NCBI RefSeq assembly: GCF_014202315.1
Contig: NZ_JACHGN010000023.1
Span: 62,001-126,000, forward strand
Source of the DNA: Thermocatellispora tengchongensis
GTDB lineage: Bacteria > Actinomycetota > Actinomycetes > Streptosporangiales > Streptosporangiaceae
Direction: 5' to 3'
DNA: 64,000 bases
Below the pieces are notes generated by a model. That model was not told the DNA's origin. It saw only the letters and a list, made by a program, of their open reading frames with translations, and made no database searches. Shown one piece after another: positions 25,038 to 34,446 of the stretch. How positions within the stretch are numbered: the first letter of the stretch is position 1; every line of letters starts with the position of its first letter. Both the position numbers and the translations under genes were made by a program.

Positions 25038-26059
25038 GGCCTCGGCGTCAGCTCTGCGCTGATCAACTGCTCGGGGGTCACCCCGGCCGGCATGGCGCCC
25101 GCGTCCTGGAGAAGCTCGATGCTGCGGGCGACCCGCTTGGTGTCGATCGTGCCGACCACGGCGCCCGAGCCCTCCGGGCGGACGAAGGCCCGCATCAGGG
25201 TGCATTCGGCGGCGGCGGGGACGGCCGCCGACGCCGGCACGTTCTTCTGCAGGATTCGGCCGGCCTCGTCCGGGTTGTCGATGCTGTGGGCGAGCCCCTT
25301 CATCAGGGCCCCGATGAAACGCTTGGCCAGGTCCGGCCGCTCCTTGGCGATCGTGGCCGAGGTGACCAGGACGTTGCCGTAGAGATCGCTCATCACATCG
25401 CTGTACGGGAGCACGACCGCCTGCTTGCCCTTGGCCACCGACTCCACCGTCGGCTCGCCCACCACGAACTGGCCGATGGCCGCCACCGAGCCGCTCGCCA
25501 GCAGGCCGATGAGGTTCGCGGGTGCGCCGTTGACCCAGGTGACCTTCGTGGCGTCCACGCCCGCGAGCTTGGCGTAGGTGGGGAAAAGGTTGCGCACCAC
25601 CGAACCCGGGCTGTCGGCGATCGTCTTGCCCTCCAGGTCCTTCGGCGTGGCGATGCCGTTGCCTTCGAGGCTGATCAGCGCCGCCATGGTGCGCTGCTGG
25701 ATTCCGGCCACCACGACGATGCTCTTGGCGCCGCCGTTGCCGCGCGCCAGCAGGAGGCCGGTGAGATCGACCGGGGTGAACATCGCCGCTCCGGCCTCGA
25801 TCTTCGAGATGTTGTCGCCCGTGCCGCTCCCCGGCTTGATGTCCACATCGAGGCCGGCCTCGCGGAAGAACCCCTTGTCCTTCGCGACCCAGGCGTACGC
25901 GTCTCGCCCGAAGTTGCCGAAGGAGGTCAGATAAGTCACCTTTTCCAGCGCTTTATCACTGGAAGTCGATGTCTGCTGCTCAGTGTCAGGATTGCCGCAA
26001 GCGACGATGAGCGCACCGGTCAGGGCGAGAGCCGCGACAGTACGGATGAGCCTGCTCAT
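25034..26059 (-). CDS. NMT1/THI5-like substrate-binding lipoprotein
   Basis: A 341-residue lipoprotein with a signal peptide ending in ALIVAC (Cys21). The mature part has the SsuA/TauA/THI5 fold: VTYLTSFGNFGRDAYAWVA near residue 42, KGFFREAGLDVDIKPG near residue 63, and GVDATKVTWVNGAP near residue 168. A strong site (GGAGG, GGAGGCGG) precedes the ATG at 26059. Its close neighbours are an SfnB-like enzyme and methionine-salvage genes, which favours an organosulfur ligand. The family also binds aromatic acids, nitrate and pyrimidines, so the ligand is open. Confidence 0.88.
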   Translation of the reverse strand: MSRLIRTVAALALTGALIVACGNPDTEQQTSTSSDKALEKVTYLTSFGNFGRDAYAWVAKDKGFFREAGLDVDIKPGSGTGDNISKIEAGAAMFTPVDLTGLLLARGNGGAKSIVVVAGIQQRTMAALISLEGNGIATPKDLEGKTIADSPGSVVRNLFPTYAKLAGVDATKVTWVNGAPANLIGLLASGSVAAIGQFVVGEPTVESVAKGKQAVVLPYSDVMSDLYGNVLVTSATIAKERPDLAKRFIGALMKGLAHSIDNPDEAGRILQKNVPASAAVPAAAECTLMRAFVRPEGSGAVVGTIDTKRVARSIELLQDAGAMPAGVTPEQLISAELTPRP

Positions 26060-26297
26060 GCACCGCCTCCTTTCCTCCGACGCGGATCGGCCCGCGAAGG
26101 GACGTTCGGTGCTGGAGCCGGAAGATCATGGGCGAGGTGATGTCGCGGGCAGCGTACGAGGCGCCTGAGCCCTCAGCCGCGAATCTGCATGATAATACAA
26201 TAAAAGGTATCTATCCCACAGCACTCCCATTTCTTGCCAATCCATATACTCTGCTGCGGCCGGGGTAAAACCCACAGTCAAATGGAGAACCGTGCGC

Positions 26298-27083
26298 ATG
26301 ATCGAGCTGACTGGGGTTTCCCGTAGTTTCCGCGGACGAACCGGGCTGGTGGAGGCGCTGCGCGGTCTCAGCCTGACCGTGGCCGAGGGCGAGTTCGTCG
26401 CTCTGGTCGGCCGATCAGGATGCGGCAAATCCACCCTTCTGCGGCTCATCGCCGGTCTGCTGCCGCCGTCCGAAGGCGAGATCACGGTCGCCGGCGAGCG
26501 GGTCACCAAGGCGCGGCGTGACATCGCGATGCTCTTCCAGCGGCCGGCGCTGCTGCCCTGGCGATCCGTGATCGACAATGTGCTGCTTCCGGTGGAGATC
26601 TTCGGCTGGCGCCGGGCGGCGCATCGCGAGCGCGCCCTGCGACTGCTGGAGATGGCCGGGCTGGCCGGCTTCGAGACGCGCCTGCCGCACGAGCTGTCCG
26701 GCGGCATGCAGCAGCGGGTCTCCCTGTGCCGCTCGCTGATCGGCGACCCCCGGGTGATGCTGATGGACGAGCCGTTCTCCGCGCTCGACGCGATCACTCG
26801 CGAGGAGCTGTCGGTGGAGTTGCAGCGCGTGCACATGGACAACGGGTTGACCATCGTCTTCGTCACCCACTCCATCGACGAGGCGGTGCTCCTGGCCGAC
26901 CGGGTGGTGGTCCTCACACCGCGTCCCGGACGTATCAGAGAGGTGATCAACATCCGCATCCCGCGCCCGCGGCCCCTGGGCCGCAACGCCCATCTGGAAG
27001 AGGTCGCCCGATGCAGCGCCGACCTGCACGAACTGCTGATGGAGCGGGGCACGTCGGTGCCGGCCCAGGACCTGGGGCGGTGA
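26298..27083 (+). CDS. ABC importer ATPase, SsuB/TauB type
   Basis: A 261-residue ATPase with Walker A GRSGCGKST (about 39-47), signature LSGGMQQRVSL (about 137), Walker B VMLMDEPFSALD (about 155) and switch His in FVTHSIDEAVLLAD. The sequence matches the nitrate/sulfonate/taurine ATPase group. Two starts are possible: GTG at 26292 and ATG at 26298. I prefer the ATG because GGAG at 26284 is ten bases away. It is divergent from the matching binding protein and permease, across a 238-base region with an A/T-rich stretch near 26190-26215. Confidence 0.92.
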   Translation: MIELTGVSRSFRGRTGLVEALRGLSLTVAEGEFVALVGRSGCGKSTLLRLIAGLLPPSEGEITVAGERVTKARRDIAMLFQRPALLPWRSVIDNVLLPVEIFGWRRAAHRERALRLLEMAGLAGFETRLPHELSGGMQQRVSLCRSLIGDPRVMLMDEPFSALDAITREELSVELQRVHMDNGLTIVFVTHSIDEAVLLADRVVVLTPRPGRIREVINIRIPRPRPLGRNAHLEEVARCSADLHELLMERGTSVPAQDLGR

Positions 27084-27151
27084 GCGTGCGCCCGTCCGCC
27101 GAAGCGCGCCGGCGGCGCCGCGTACGACGATCGGCCACGGACGGCCGCAGA

Positions 27152-28039
27152 TCACTGAATGCTCAGGCGGATGCCGTGCTCGGCGTCCGCCGGGCACACG
27201 AAGACGGTGAGTGATCCGCAGCGGCCGAGCGTGAGCGAGGTGGGCTCACAGGCGTCGCGGTAGGCGGGCGAGCCGTGCGCGAGATGGCGGTCCTCCAGGG
27301 GCCGCCATCTCGGCCCGGTGCCACCGTCCCACTCCGTGCTGTCCAGTTGCAGGAGCGGCTCGGTCTCCGTCCCGCAGACCTCGCACGGCAGTTCGTACAT
27401 GTCGGTGCTGTGCCAGGTCTCCCAGCCGCCGATCTTGCAGCCCGGCGCGATGGACAGCAGGTACTGGTAGCGGGCCCCGGTCTCATCGCGCCATCGGCGC
27501 AGCGCCCGCATGTGGTCCCTGGGCAGCTCCTGGTGGAAGGGGTATTCGGTGACGCGTTCCGGATGCAGGACGCAGGGACGGGGCAGATAGTCCTCCTCGA
27601 CCGGAAGCGCCGCCCATGAATCCGCGGCGACCGCAGGACCGCGCCCGGAAGGCTCCGGGATCTCCGCCGTCCGCCGCCAGATGAGCCGGATCGCCGGGCC
27701 CCAGATGTCGTCTTGCACGTGCACGGCGGGACACCAGAGCACCTGGAGCAGATCACGGCCGTCCGGGAACGGGATCTCGGGGATGTCCCGCGCGAAGAAC
27801 TGCGCGACCCCCGCCATCGGGATCGGAGGGTCCTGCGGGCCCCGCCCTCGGCCGAGGGGGCGGGCGCATGTGGGCCAGACCTCGTCCTCCGGCCACAACA
27901 GCGGCCCCCCGATGTGGCTGTCGTGGACGCCGGGCGCGCCCGGACGCGGGTGCAGCCGCACGGCGGTCCGCGCGTAACCGGTCATCCACGGGAACACCGC
28001 GGTGACGTCCACCGGCGGCGCGGGCGTCGTACGAGTCAT
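27152..28039 (-). CDS. DUF1963/YwqG-like protein
   Basis: A 295-residue protein of unknown function. The order of motifs fits the DUF1963 family: HIGGPLLWPEDEVWPTC near residue 42, MAGVAQFFARDIPEIPFPDG near residue 75, LLQVLWCP near residue 97 and a long beta-rich C-terminal half. A CEVCGTE pair near residue 223 and Cys residues in FVCPADAEHG near the end could bind zinc. No signal peptide or membrane segment. It stands alone after the sulfonate-type transporter. Confidence 0.6.
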   Translation of the reverse strand: MTRTTPAPPVDVTAVFPWMTGYARTAVRLHPRPGAPGVHDSHIGGPLLWPEDEVWPTCARPLGRGRGPQDPPIPMAGVAQFFARDIPEIPFPDGRDLLQVLWCPAVHVQDDIWGPAIRLIWRRTAEIPEPSGRGPAVAADSWAALPVEEDYLPRPCVLHPERVTEYPFHQELPRDHMRALRRWRDETGARYQYLLSIAPGCKIGGWETWHSTDMYELPCEVCGTETEPLLQLDSTEWDGGTGPRWRPLEDRHLAHGSPAYRDACEPTSLTLGRCGSLTVFVCPADAEHGIRLSIQ

Positions 28040-28107
28040 GCGGCACAGTCTAAGATCATCGTTCCGGGCCAGGCCGCTATCCGGCCTTGAGGGCGTGGGC
28101 GCGGATC

Positions 28108-30147
28108 TCAGCTCGCTGCCGGCGTGTCGGCGGGGGCCGGTACGGCGGTGTCGAGGGGAAGGGAGACCTCGATGAGGGTGCCGCCGTCCGGGGGCGAGGA
28201 GATCAGGCAGGAGCCGCCCAGCTCCGCGGCGCGTTCCCGCATCGAGGACGTGCCCACACCGCCACGCCGGGATTCCGGCAGCCCCACGCCGTCGTCGCGT
28301 ACTCGCAAGGACAGCGCCGAGCCGGCGTCGAGCGTCACGGACACGGTCGTGGCGTTCGCGTGCCGGAGCACGTTGGTCAGCGCCTCCTGCACGATCCGGT
28401 AGACCGCCACCTCGACCGCCGCGGGGAGGCTCGACAGGTCTCCGCTCACCGACACCGTGATACGCGGAGCCGCTCCCCCGGCCCCGCCCGGCCCGCCCAT
28501 CGCCTCCGTGGCCAGCGCCCGCACGGCCCCCTCCAAACCCAGGTCGTCCAGCACCGGCGGACGCAGGCCGTAGACCAGCTCGCGGATCTCGCCGGTCACC
28601 CCGTTCATGCCCTCGCGCAGGTCACTCAGGAGGTGGTCGGCCTGTTCCGGCGACGTCCGCAACGTGTGCCGCGCGATGGTGAGCGTCATGCTCATCGCGG
28701 CGAGCGACTGGCCGAGACCGTCGTGCAGGTCGCGGCGGAGCTTGCGGCGCTCCTCCTCGCGGGCGCCGATGATCCGCTCGCGGGAGCGCTGGAGTTCCGC
28801 GGTGAGCCGTACGGCGTGGGCGAAGTCGGCGGCGTACGGCGTCAGCGCGTTGATCACGCGCTCGCTGTGGGCGGCCGGGAAGCGGCGCGGCCCGGGCGCG
28901 CCGATCAGCAACCGGCCGACGTCCTCACCGTGCCACACCAACGGGACCACGCGTGCGGTGGCGACGTCGATGTGGCCGCTCTCCAGGTAGCCCGGCCGCC
29001 CGTCGCGCACCTCGATGGCCGCGCCCGTGACGACCAGGCCCTCGCGCACCGCGGAGACCAGCGACGCGAGCGCGGTGGCCGGATCGGCGGAGTACACCTC
29101 GCGGGTGAGTCGCCGCTTCAACGCCTCGGGGTCTCCGATGGGGCCGTAGAAGGCGCGGTCGAGCAGCCGCTGCAACCGGCGGCGGAGCGGCTGGAAGAAC
29201 GCCCCGGCGAACAGCGCCGCCGCCAGCCCCTGCACCTGGCCGTACTCGGAGAAGAACAGCCCGCACACCGCGCCGACGCCGAGATAGACGGCGCCGACCG
29301 AGCCGACCACGACCGTGGCCACCAGGGTCCTGCTGACCAGCGTGTCGATGCCGTACAGGCGATAGCGCATGACCGCCACCGCGATGGCGACCGGTATGGC
29401 GGCCGTCGTCACCATCGCCAGCGGCGAGAAGGGCGCCCAGAACTCGACGATCAGGTTGGCGGCCGTGGCGTACAGCAGCCAGCCGATCTGCCGCCGCCGC
29501 ACGGTGTCGGCCGCCCAGAACCTCGCCACCAGCGACAGCAGGCAGACGGCTTCGAGCGGGTAGACGAAGTTGAACGGGATCACGGCCAGCCAGTCGTTCA
29601 CCGGGTCGATCCAGGCCACTTCCAGCGGGTTGGGCCCCCGCGGCGAGCCGGCAGGGGCGACGCGGCAGATGAACGCCACCGCCTGGACCACCATCACGAC
29701 CGACACGACGACGGCGACGGGCCGCCACCGCCGCGACGGCAGCCGTCCGTCCGGGTAGAGCAGCGGCAGCAGTTGATCCACCGCCAGTACGCCGAGCGCG
29801 CCGAACCCCGCGTTGACGGCCATGGGGTAGTACTGCGCGTGGAGGTCGCCGGTGTAGGCGAACCACTCGTACGCCGCCTGGGACGGCCCGAGCAGGGCGA
29901 TCGTCAGGCCGCCCGCGACCATCAGCCATCCGACGAGCACCCTCGGCCGCCGGACGACCAGCAACGCGCCGAGCACCGGGTAGACGATGCCCACCACATC
30001 GTCGCCGGTGAGCACCGACGGCCGCACCGGGGTATCGACGGGCAACACGAACCGGCTCACGGCCGCCGCCACCACGATGGTCACCGAGAAGGCGGCCAGC
30101 CCTCCGGCGACCAGCCCCGCCGTACGTACTCCGGTGAGCCGGCGCAC
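28108..30147 (-). CDS. Membrane-bound sensor histidine kinase, NarL/HisKA_3 type
   Basis: A 679-residue sensor kinase. Residues 1-330 hold about eight to ten hydrophobic helices. A GAF-like domain follows (about 350-455). The dimerisation domain has RRDLHDGLGQSLAAMS with the phosphoacceptor His475. The ATPase domain has the N-box EALTNVLRHANATTVSV (about 589), the G1 region RVRDDGVGLPE (about 616) and GTSSMRERAAELGG (about 632). GTG start at 30147 behind GGGAGGAGGGGG. No response regulator lies beside it, which is unusual since NarL-type kinases generally sit next to one. The signal is unknown. Confidence 0.9.
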   Translation of the reverse strand: MRRLTGVRTAGLVAGGLAAFSVTIVVAAAVSRFVLPVDTPVRPSVLTGDDVVGIVYPVLGALLVVRRPRVLVGWLMVAGGLTIALLGPSQAAYEWFAYTGDLHAQYYPMAVNAGFGALGVLAVDQLLPLLYPDGRLPSRRWRPVAVVVSVVMVVQAVAFICRVAPAGSPRGPNPLEVAWIDPVNDWLAVIPFNFVYPLEAVCLLSLVARFWAADTVRRRQIGWLLYATAANLIVEFWAPFSPLAMVTTAAIPVAIAVAVMRYRLYGIDTLVSRTLVATVVVGSVGAVYLGVGAVCGLFFSEYGQVQGLAAALFAGAFFQPLRRRLQRLLDRAFYGPIGDPEALKRRLTREVYSADPATALASLVSAVREGLVVTGAAIEVRDGRPGYLESGHIDVATARVVPLVWHGEDVGRLLIGAPGPRRFPAAHSERVINALTPYAADFAHAVRLTAELQRSRERIIGAREEERRKLRRDLHDGLGQSLAAMSMTLTIARHTLRTSPEQADHLLSDLREGMNGVTGEIRELVYGLRPPVLDDLGLEGAVRALATEAMGGPGGAGGAAPRITVSVSGDLSSLPAAVEVAVYRIVQEALTNVLRHANATTVSVTLDAGSALSLRVRDDGVGLPESRRGGVGTSSMRERAAELGGSCLISSPPDGGTLIEVSLPLDTAVPAPADTPAAS

Positions 30148-30707
30148 CCCCGCCCCCTCCTCCCGCCACCCCGCAGGTGAACGCGGTGCTCGACAACGCT
30201 CCGTCGCCGGAGCTTAACCCGATCCGCACGCCGACCGCCGAGTCAGGACCTGTCGAATCCTCGGACACGCAGCAGGAAAGACAGCCCCCGCTCTGACCGC
30301 CCCGCCCGACATCGCCGTAACCCGCCGCGCAACGCCGAACCCGTCGGCAGCACTCTCCGGTGAAACCACGGCGGCCTGCCCGCCACCGCGCTCCCCCCAA
30401 CGGAGCGATCACGACCGAGGCCGGCGACTTCTACCCCGGGCGCCTGCCGCAGCGTCTCGGCCGGCACGGCGCCGACTCCGGCGAGGACGAGCAGGGCACC
30501 CGCGCAACCACTGGTCCGCTTGGCGGCCGGCCGGCGTTCGCGCCGCACGGGGGCGGGAGTCCGGGGCCGGACCATCGCTGTTCCCGGTCGAAAGCCGCCG
30601 GAATGGTGGTAGTTCTTGTGCCCGCTTTCGGCCTGGTGGGCGGGCTGTGCGCGCGGGGACGATGGTGGCGCCAGTCGTCTCGCCAGCGTGTGCCGGGAGG
30701 CATCCTC
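30148..30707. other. Intergenic region between the histidine kinase and the cupin-like gene
   Basis: No gene is supported in these 560 bases. Open frames exist on both strands but show no recognisable domain, and the plus-strand one simply extends the cupin-like frame upstream. The stretch should contain divergent promoters for the kinase and the cupin-like gene. I saw no strong palindrome. Confidence 0.4.
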
Positions 30708-31688
30708 ATGCTTCAGACTTTCGGTGAGGTAATCGAGAACGGGGACCATGTCGGCCTGAGTTTCAGGGCGACCGACCGCTGGACCGTGCCCGAGGACCTG
30801 CGGAGCTCCGCTCGGACGGCCGATACTCCGTTCGATTCGACCGCTCTTCTGCTGGGTGACGCCGTACGTGGACCGGTGCTCCTGTTCCTGGCCGTGCAGC
30901 CCGGTTTCACGCCCCCGGACGCCCCGGCGCATGGTCACGCCAGTGACAATTTCCGGCTTTCCCTGCGCGGAGTCCTTCCGATGGGGCCGGAGTCCTACGG
31001 TGAAGGGGAGTTTCGCTTTCAGCGAGGCTGGAAGCCGTACCCGAGCGACAATTACGCCCACGGCCCCGAAGGCGGCTGGACCGTGTTGTGCTTCGCCGAC
31101 CGGCGCGGTATGCGGGTCCGCCATGTCAGCCCGGACGCGCCGTCTCATTCGGCTGGGGACGCGAAACTCGCCGACTGGCTGGGCGTCAAAGGCGATCTCA
31201 CCTCCGACGACCCGGCCGATACGGCCGGTCCGTCGGCCCTCGCCACCACTCTGGGCGTGTTCCGGAAACCGTTCTTGAACGGGTCGTACGCCGAATCGGA
31301 TGAATGGCCCCGGGTGGATGAGACGACGCGCACCGTGGGGGCGTTGATGGGGGACCCGGAATGTGGCCCGGTCATCATTGTTTCCACGACCTCCGCCGGC
31401 GGCTGCGCTTCCGGCGGGCTCACCGCCGGCACCGAAGTGTTTCACCTGGTCGTGCGTGGGAGCTGCACGATCGGCGGAGTCGATCACGTGGCCGGTGACA
31501 TGCGCGTCCAGCGCCCGGGGGCGCACATGGGACCGATCATCGCCGGCCCCGAGGGCGTCGATGAACTGATCGTGCTCGGCGACCGGCGAAACGCGGTTCC
31601 GTCTCTTCCGGAGACGCTGCGAGGCTGGCCCACCGTCATCGAGTCGCTCACTTTCCATCTCGCGGAGACCTTGAGCAGCCGGTCCTAG
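30708..31688 (+). CDS. Two-domain cupin-like protein of unknown function
   Basis: A 326-residue protein without a recognised close family. It reads as two cupin-like halves. The first (about 1-150) contains APAHGHASDNFRLSLRG near residue 72 and RFQRGWKPYPSDNYAHGPEG near residue 103. The second (about 190-300) contains GTEVFHLVVRGSCTIGG near residue 242 and MRVQRPGAHMGPIIAGPEG near residue 264. Only the first half retains an H-x-H pair. The RPG-x-GP-x-IAGP-x-G segment is also found in the single-cupin protein at 51717. I chose the ATG at 30708 with GGGAGG seven bases upstream. Next to sugar-acid or aromatic-acid style enzymes it may be a small-molecule binding or isomerase-like protein. Confidence 0.6.
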   Translation: MLQTFGEVIENGDHVGLSFRATDRWTVPEDLRSSARTADTPFDSTALLLGDAVRGPVLLFLAVQPGFTPPDAPAHGHASDNFRLSLRGVLPMGPESYGEGEFRFQRGWKPYPSDNYAHGPEGGWTVLCFADRRGMRVRHVSPDAPSHSAGDAKLADWLGVKGDLTSDDPADTAGPSALATTLGVFRKPFLNGSYAESDEWPRVDETTRTVGALMGDPECGPVIIVSTTSAGGCASGGLTAGTEVFHLVVRGSCTIGGVDHVAGDMRVQRPGAHMGPIIAGPEGVDELIVLGDRRNAVPSLPETLRGWPTVIESLTFHLAETLSSRS

Positions 31689-31758
31689 TCGATTCGTGGT
31701 TCCTCTCGTCCTGTCATCACAGGAAATGTCAGGCTGGTTCGAGTGGGGTTGATGTGCA

Positions 31759-32892
31759 GTGACGGATCAGGGCTCGGAGATCACCCGTGTCGACGGCCGC
31801 CGGGTGGCGCTCCCCACCGGTCTGAAGGACATCCGGCTACCGAATGGCCAGCGCGTTCCCGCGAACCTGAACGTGCTGCTCGTACGCCTCACCGACGAGG
31901 ACGGCGCCACCGGCTGCTCGATGCTCTGGGCGCAGCAGGAGCGGCAACTGAGCCTGTTCGAATGCGGGCTGCGGTATCTCGCCCCGTACGTACGCGGGAA
32001 GCGCCCGCAGGAAGGCGCCGCCCGGCAATCGTTCCTCCGCCGGCAGCTCGGTTTCGTCGGATCAGAAGGGATCGCGGCGTTCGCCGTCTCCGGCCTTGAG
32101 ATGGCCGCCGAGGATCTTCGATGCAGGCGCCAGGGCATCAGCCTGGCGACGGCCTTCGGTAAGACGTCGGATCGGATTCGGGCCTATCAGACCGGCTTGA
32201 TGCTGGAAACCCCGGAAGACGACCTCGTCGCGGAGGCGAAGGCCATCTACGCGAGCGGCGTCAAAGCAGTGAAGATGATCGTCGGGAAACCGGACCTCGC
32301 GGAGGACGTCGAGCGAGTACGGCTCGTGAAGGAGGCTCTGCCGCCGGATGCGACGTTGATGGCGGACGCGCTGCAGCGATGGGATTACCGCACCGCCCTG
32401 CGGGCCGCCGAGCGCTTCGCGGAGTTCGAGCCGGCGTGGCTGGAGGACCCGCTCGACCATCGCGACGTGGCCGGTTATCGGCGCCTGGCCGCCAGATCGC
32501 CCGTTCCGATCGCGACCGGGGAAAGCCTGTACCGCGCGGACGACTTCCGCGCGCTCGTGGACGCGGGCGTGCCCTATCTCGTCGGTGAGCTTGAGCGGGT
32601 GGGCGGCTTCCGGCAGTGGATGCGCCTGGCGGATCTCGCGGCGAGCGGTTCCTCGGTATTCCTGCCGCACATCTATCCGCATGTCTCGGCACAACTGGCG
32701 GCCGCCCTCGACCAGCGGGAGGTGTGGTGGGAGTACGTGCCCTGGTTCGACGGACTGGTCCGGCAGAAGTTCGACGTCCGGGATGGATACCTCACCGTCT
32801 CCGACCTCCCGGGCTCGGGGTTCGACCCCGATCCGGAAGCGATCGAACGGTTCTCCCGGACGGAATGGACGGACCTCGCCGCGTCCGGCTAG
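31759..32892 (+). CDS. Enolase-superfamily enzyme (mandelate racemase/muconate lactonizing type)
   Basis: A 377-residue enolase-superfamily protein: an N-terminal capping domain (to about 125), then a TIM barrel. Probable metal ligands are D203 (MADALQRWD), E229 (AWLEDPLD) and E255 (ATGESLY), with a His pair at 304/308 (FLPHIYPH). On the second strand the usual K-x-K reads AVKMIV, so only one Lys (K172) occupies the pair, plus K169 nearby. It therefore probably acts as an acid-sugar dehydratase or racemase with a modified base. GTG start at 31759. It precedes an MFS carrier, consistent with import and conversion of an acid. Confidence 0.85.
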   Translation: MTDQGSEITRVDGRRVALPTGLKDIRLPNGQRVPANLNVLLVRLTDEDGATGCSMLWAQQERQLSLFECGLRYLAPYVRGKRPQEGAARQSFLRRQLGFVGSEGIAAFAVSGLEMAAEDLRCRRQGISLATAFGKTSDRIRAYQTGLMLETPEDDLVAEAKAIYASGVKAVKMIVGKPDLAEDVERVRLVKEALPPDATLMADALQRWDYRTALRAAERFAEFEPAWLEDPLDHRDVAGYRRLAARSPVPIATGESLYRADDFRALVDAGVPYLVGELERVGGFRQWMRLADLAASGSSVFLPHIYPHVSAQLAAALDQREVWWEYVPWFDGLVRQKFDVRDGYLTVSDLPGSGFDPDPEAIERFSRTEWTDLAASG

Positions 32893-32980
32893 CCCTCGAT
32901 CTGCGGGGTCGCCTGATCGCTCGCCCGGCGGGCCGAGACGGTCGCCCTGCCCTCCACCAGCAAGCACCGCGGAGAACACG

Positions 32981-34423
32981 ATGTCCCAACCTGCCCGCAT
33001 CCACTCCGGCGGCACCGGTCTCAGCGACCGGATGGATCGCGTTCCCGTTCTGACGCGGCAGCATCGCGTCTGGCTGGGCGTGCTCGCCGCTCTGCTCTTC
33101 TTCGACATGGCCGACCTCAACAGCTTCGCCCTGGTCGCCCCGGCGATCCGTGACCACTGGAATCTGACGTTGGGCGACGTCGGATTCATCACCTCCGCCT
33201 CCTTCCTCGGCATGTTCGCCGGCTCCATCGTCGGGGGCAGGATCGCGGACCGGATGGGCCGAAAGCGGGTCATCGCGGGGGCCGTCGCGATCTACTCGGC
33301 GTTCTCTCTGGCCTCGGCGTTCGCCGTCGGCATCGTCGATCTGTCGATTTATCGGGTTTTGGTGGGATTCGGGCTGCAGGCCATGACCGTCGTCCTCCTC
33401 ACCTACATCTCCGAGATGTACCCCAAGCAGTTCCGTGGACGGATCCAAGCGCTCGTCCTCGCCTGCGGCCTCCTCGGGATCCCGGCGATGGCGGTCTTCG
33501 CGCGCTTCGTCGTCCCGCGCGATCCGTCCGGCTGGAAGTGGGTCTTCGTGCTCGGGGCCGCGGGCATCGTGGTCGCGGTCATCGCCCTGCGGGTCCTTCC
33601 CGAGTCGGTGCGCTGGACGGCGGCCAACCGGCCCAGTGCCGACGCCGAAGCGCTCGTCACCCGGATCGAGGAGGACGCACGACGTCGCACCGGCACGGAG
33701 CTGCCGCCGGTCGAGCCCCGGCCGGCCCTCGTGAGCGGCTCTCCTCGCGAACTCCTCCGTCAGCCGCTCCTCAAGCGCATCTCGGTCCTGTCCACGTACA
33801 TGATCATCGTGACGTCGGCCGGCTACGGCTTCAACGCCTGGCTGCCGACGTTGCTCGTCGAGAACGGTTTCAGCACGGCCCAAAGCCTGTCGTTCACCTC
33901 GACGATCGCCATCGCGGCCTGCCCGGGCGCACTCCTCGCGACCCTGTTCATCGACAGGATCGAACGCCGGACCTCGCTGTTGCTGATCAATGTCGCGTTC
34001 GGTCTGCTGCTGTTGACGTTCGCCTTCGCCACCGACTACACGGTCCTGCTCGTGAGCGGGATCCTGCTCATCCTCGTGATCTACGCCGGGAACGCCTGCA
34101 CCTACACCTATCTCCCGGAGGTCTTCCCGACCCGCCTTCGCGCCCTTGGCGCCGGTATCGGGAACGGCGCCGGTCGCGTCGCGACGTTCGCCAGCACGTT
34201 CGTCATCGCCTGGGCTCTGGCGAGCCTCGGCAGCGAGACGGTCTTCCTGTGCCTCGGAGTGGCGGCGTTCGCGGCCGCGGCCGTCATCGGCCTCTTGGGC
34301 GAGCGCACCCGCAACCGCTCCTTGGAGACCATCTCGGAGACGATCGCCACGGCGCGGCCGGTTCCGGCGGCAGGGCCGGCGATGCTCGACGCCGCCCCGG
34401 GCATCGAGAAGCAGGACGGATAG
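32981..34423 (+). CDS. MFS transporter, metabolite:H+ symporter type
   Basis: A 480-residue carrier with twelve predicted helices. Family motifs are visible: FFDMADLNSFALVAPAI in helix 1, GGRIADRMGRKRVIAG in the loop after helix 2 (about 90-105) and LTYISEMYPKQFRGR after helix 4 (about 140). A second set lies in the C-terminal half (YLPEVFPTRLRALGAG, about 372). These point to the aromatic-acid, sialate or sugar-acid symporter group. ATG at 32981 with GGAG seven bases upstream; a long open frame upstream overlaps the preceding gene and is not used. Likely co-transcribed with the enolase-superfamily gene 88 bases upstream. Confidence 0.9.
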   Translation: MSQPARIHSGGTGLSDRMDRVPVLTRQHRVWLGVLAALLFFDMADLNSFALVAPAIRDHWNLTLGDVGFITSASFLGMFAGSIVGGRIADRMGRKRVIAGAVAIYSAFSLASAFAVGIVDLSIYRVLVGFGLQAMTVVLLTYISEMYPKQFRGRIQALVLACGLLGIPAMAVFARFVVPRDPSGWKWVFVLGAAGIVVAVIALRVLPESVRWTAANRPSADAEALVTRIEEDARRRTGTELPPVEPRPALVSGSPRELLRQPLLKRISVLSTYMIIVTSAGYGFNAWLPTLLVENGFSTAQSLSFTSTIAIAACPGALLATLFIDRIERRTSLLLINVAFGLLLLTFAFATDYTVLLVSGILLILVIYAGNACTYTYLPEVFPTRLRALGAGIGNGAGRVATFASTFVIAWALASLGSETVFLCLGVAAFAAAAVIGLLGERTRNRSLETISETIATARPVPAAGPAMLDAAPGIEKQDG

Positions 34424-34446
34424 CCCGGCCCCCCGAGCCGAACTCG

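Noticed and set aside
28087-30180. 697-residue plus-strand open frame over the histidine kinase
   Set aside because: Antisense of a kinase with complete H, N and G boxes; the translation is His/Arg/Gln low-complexity.
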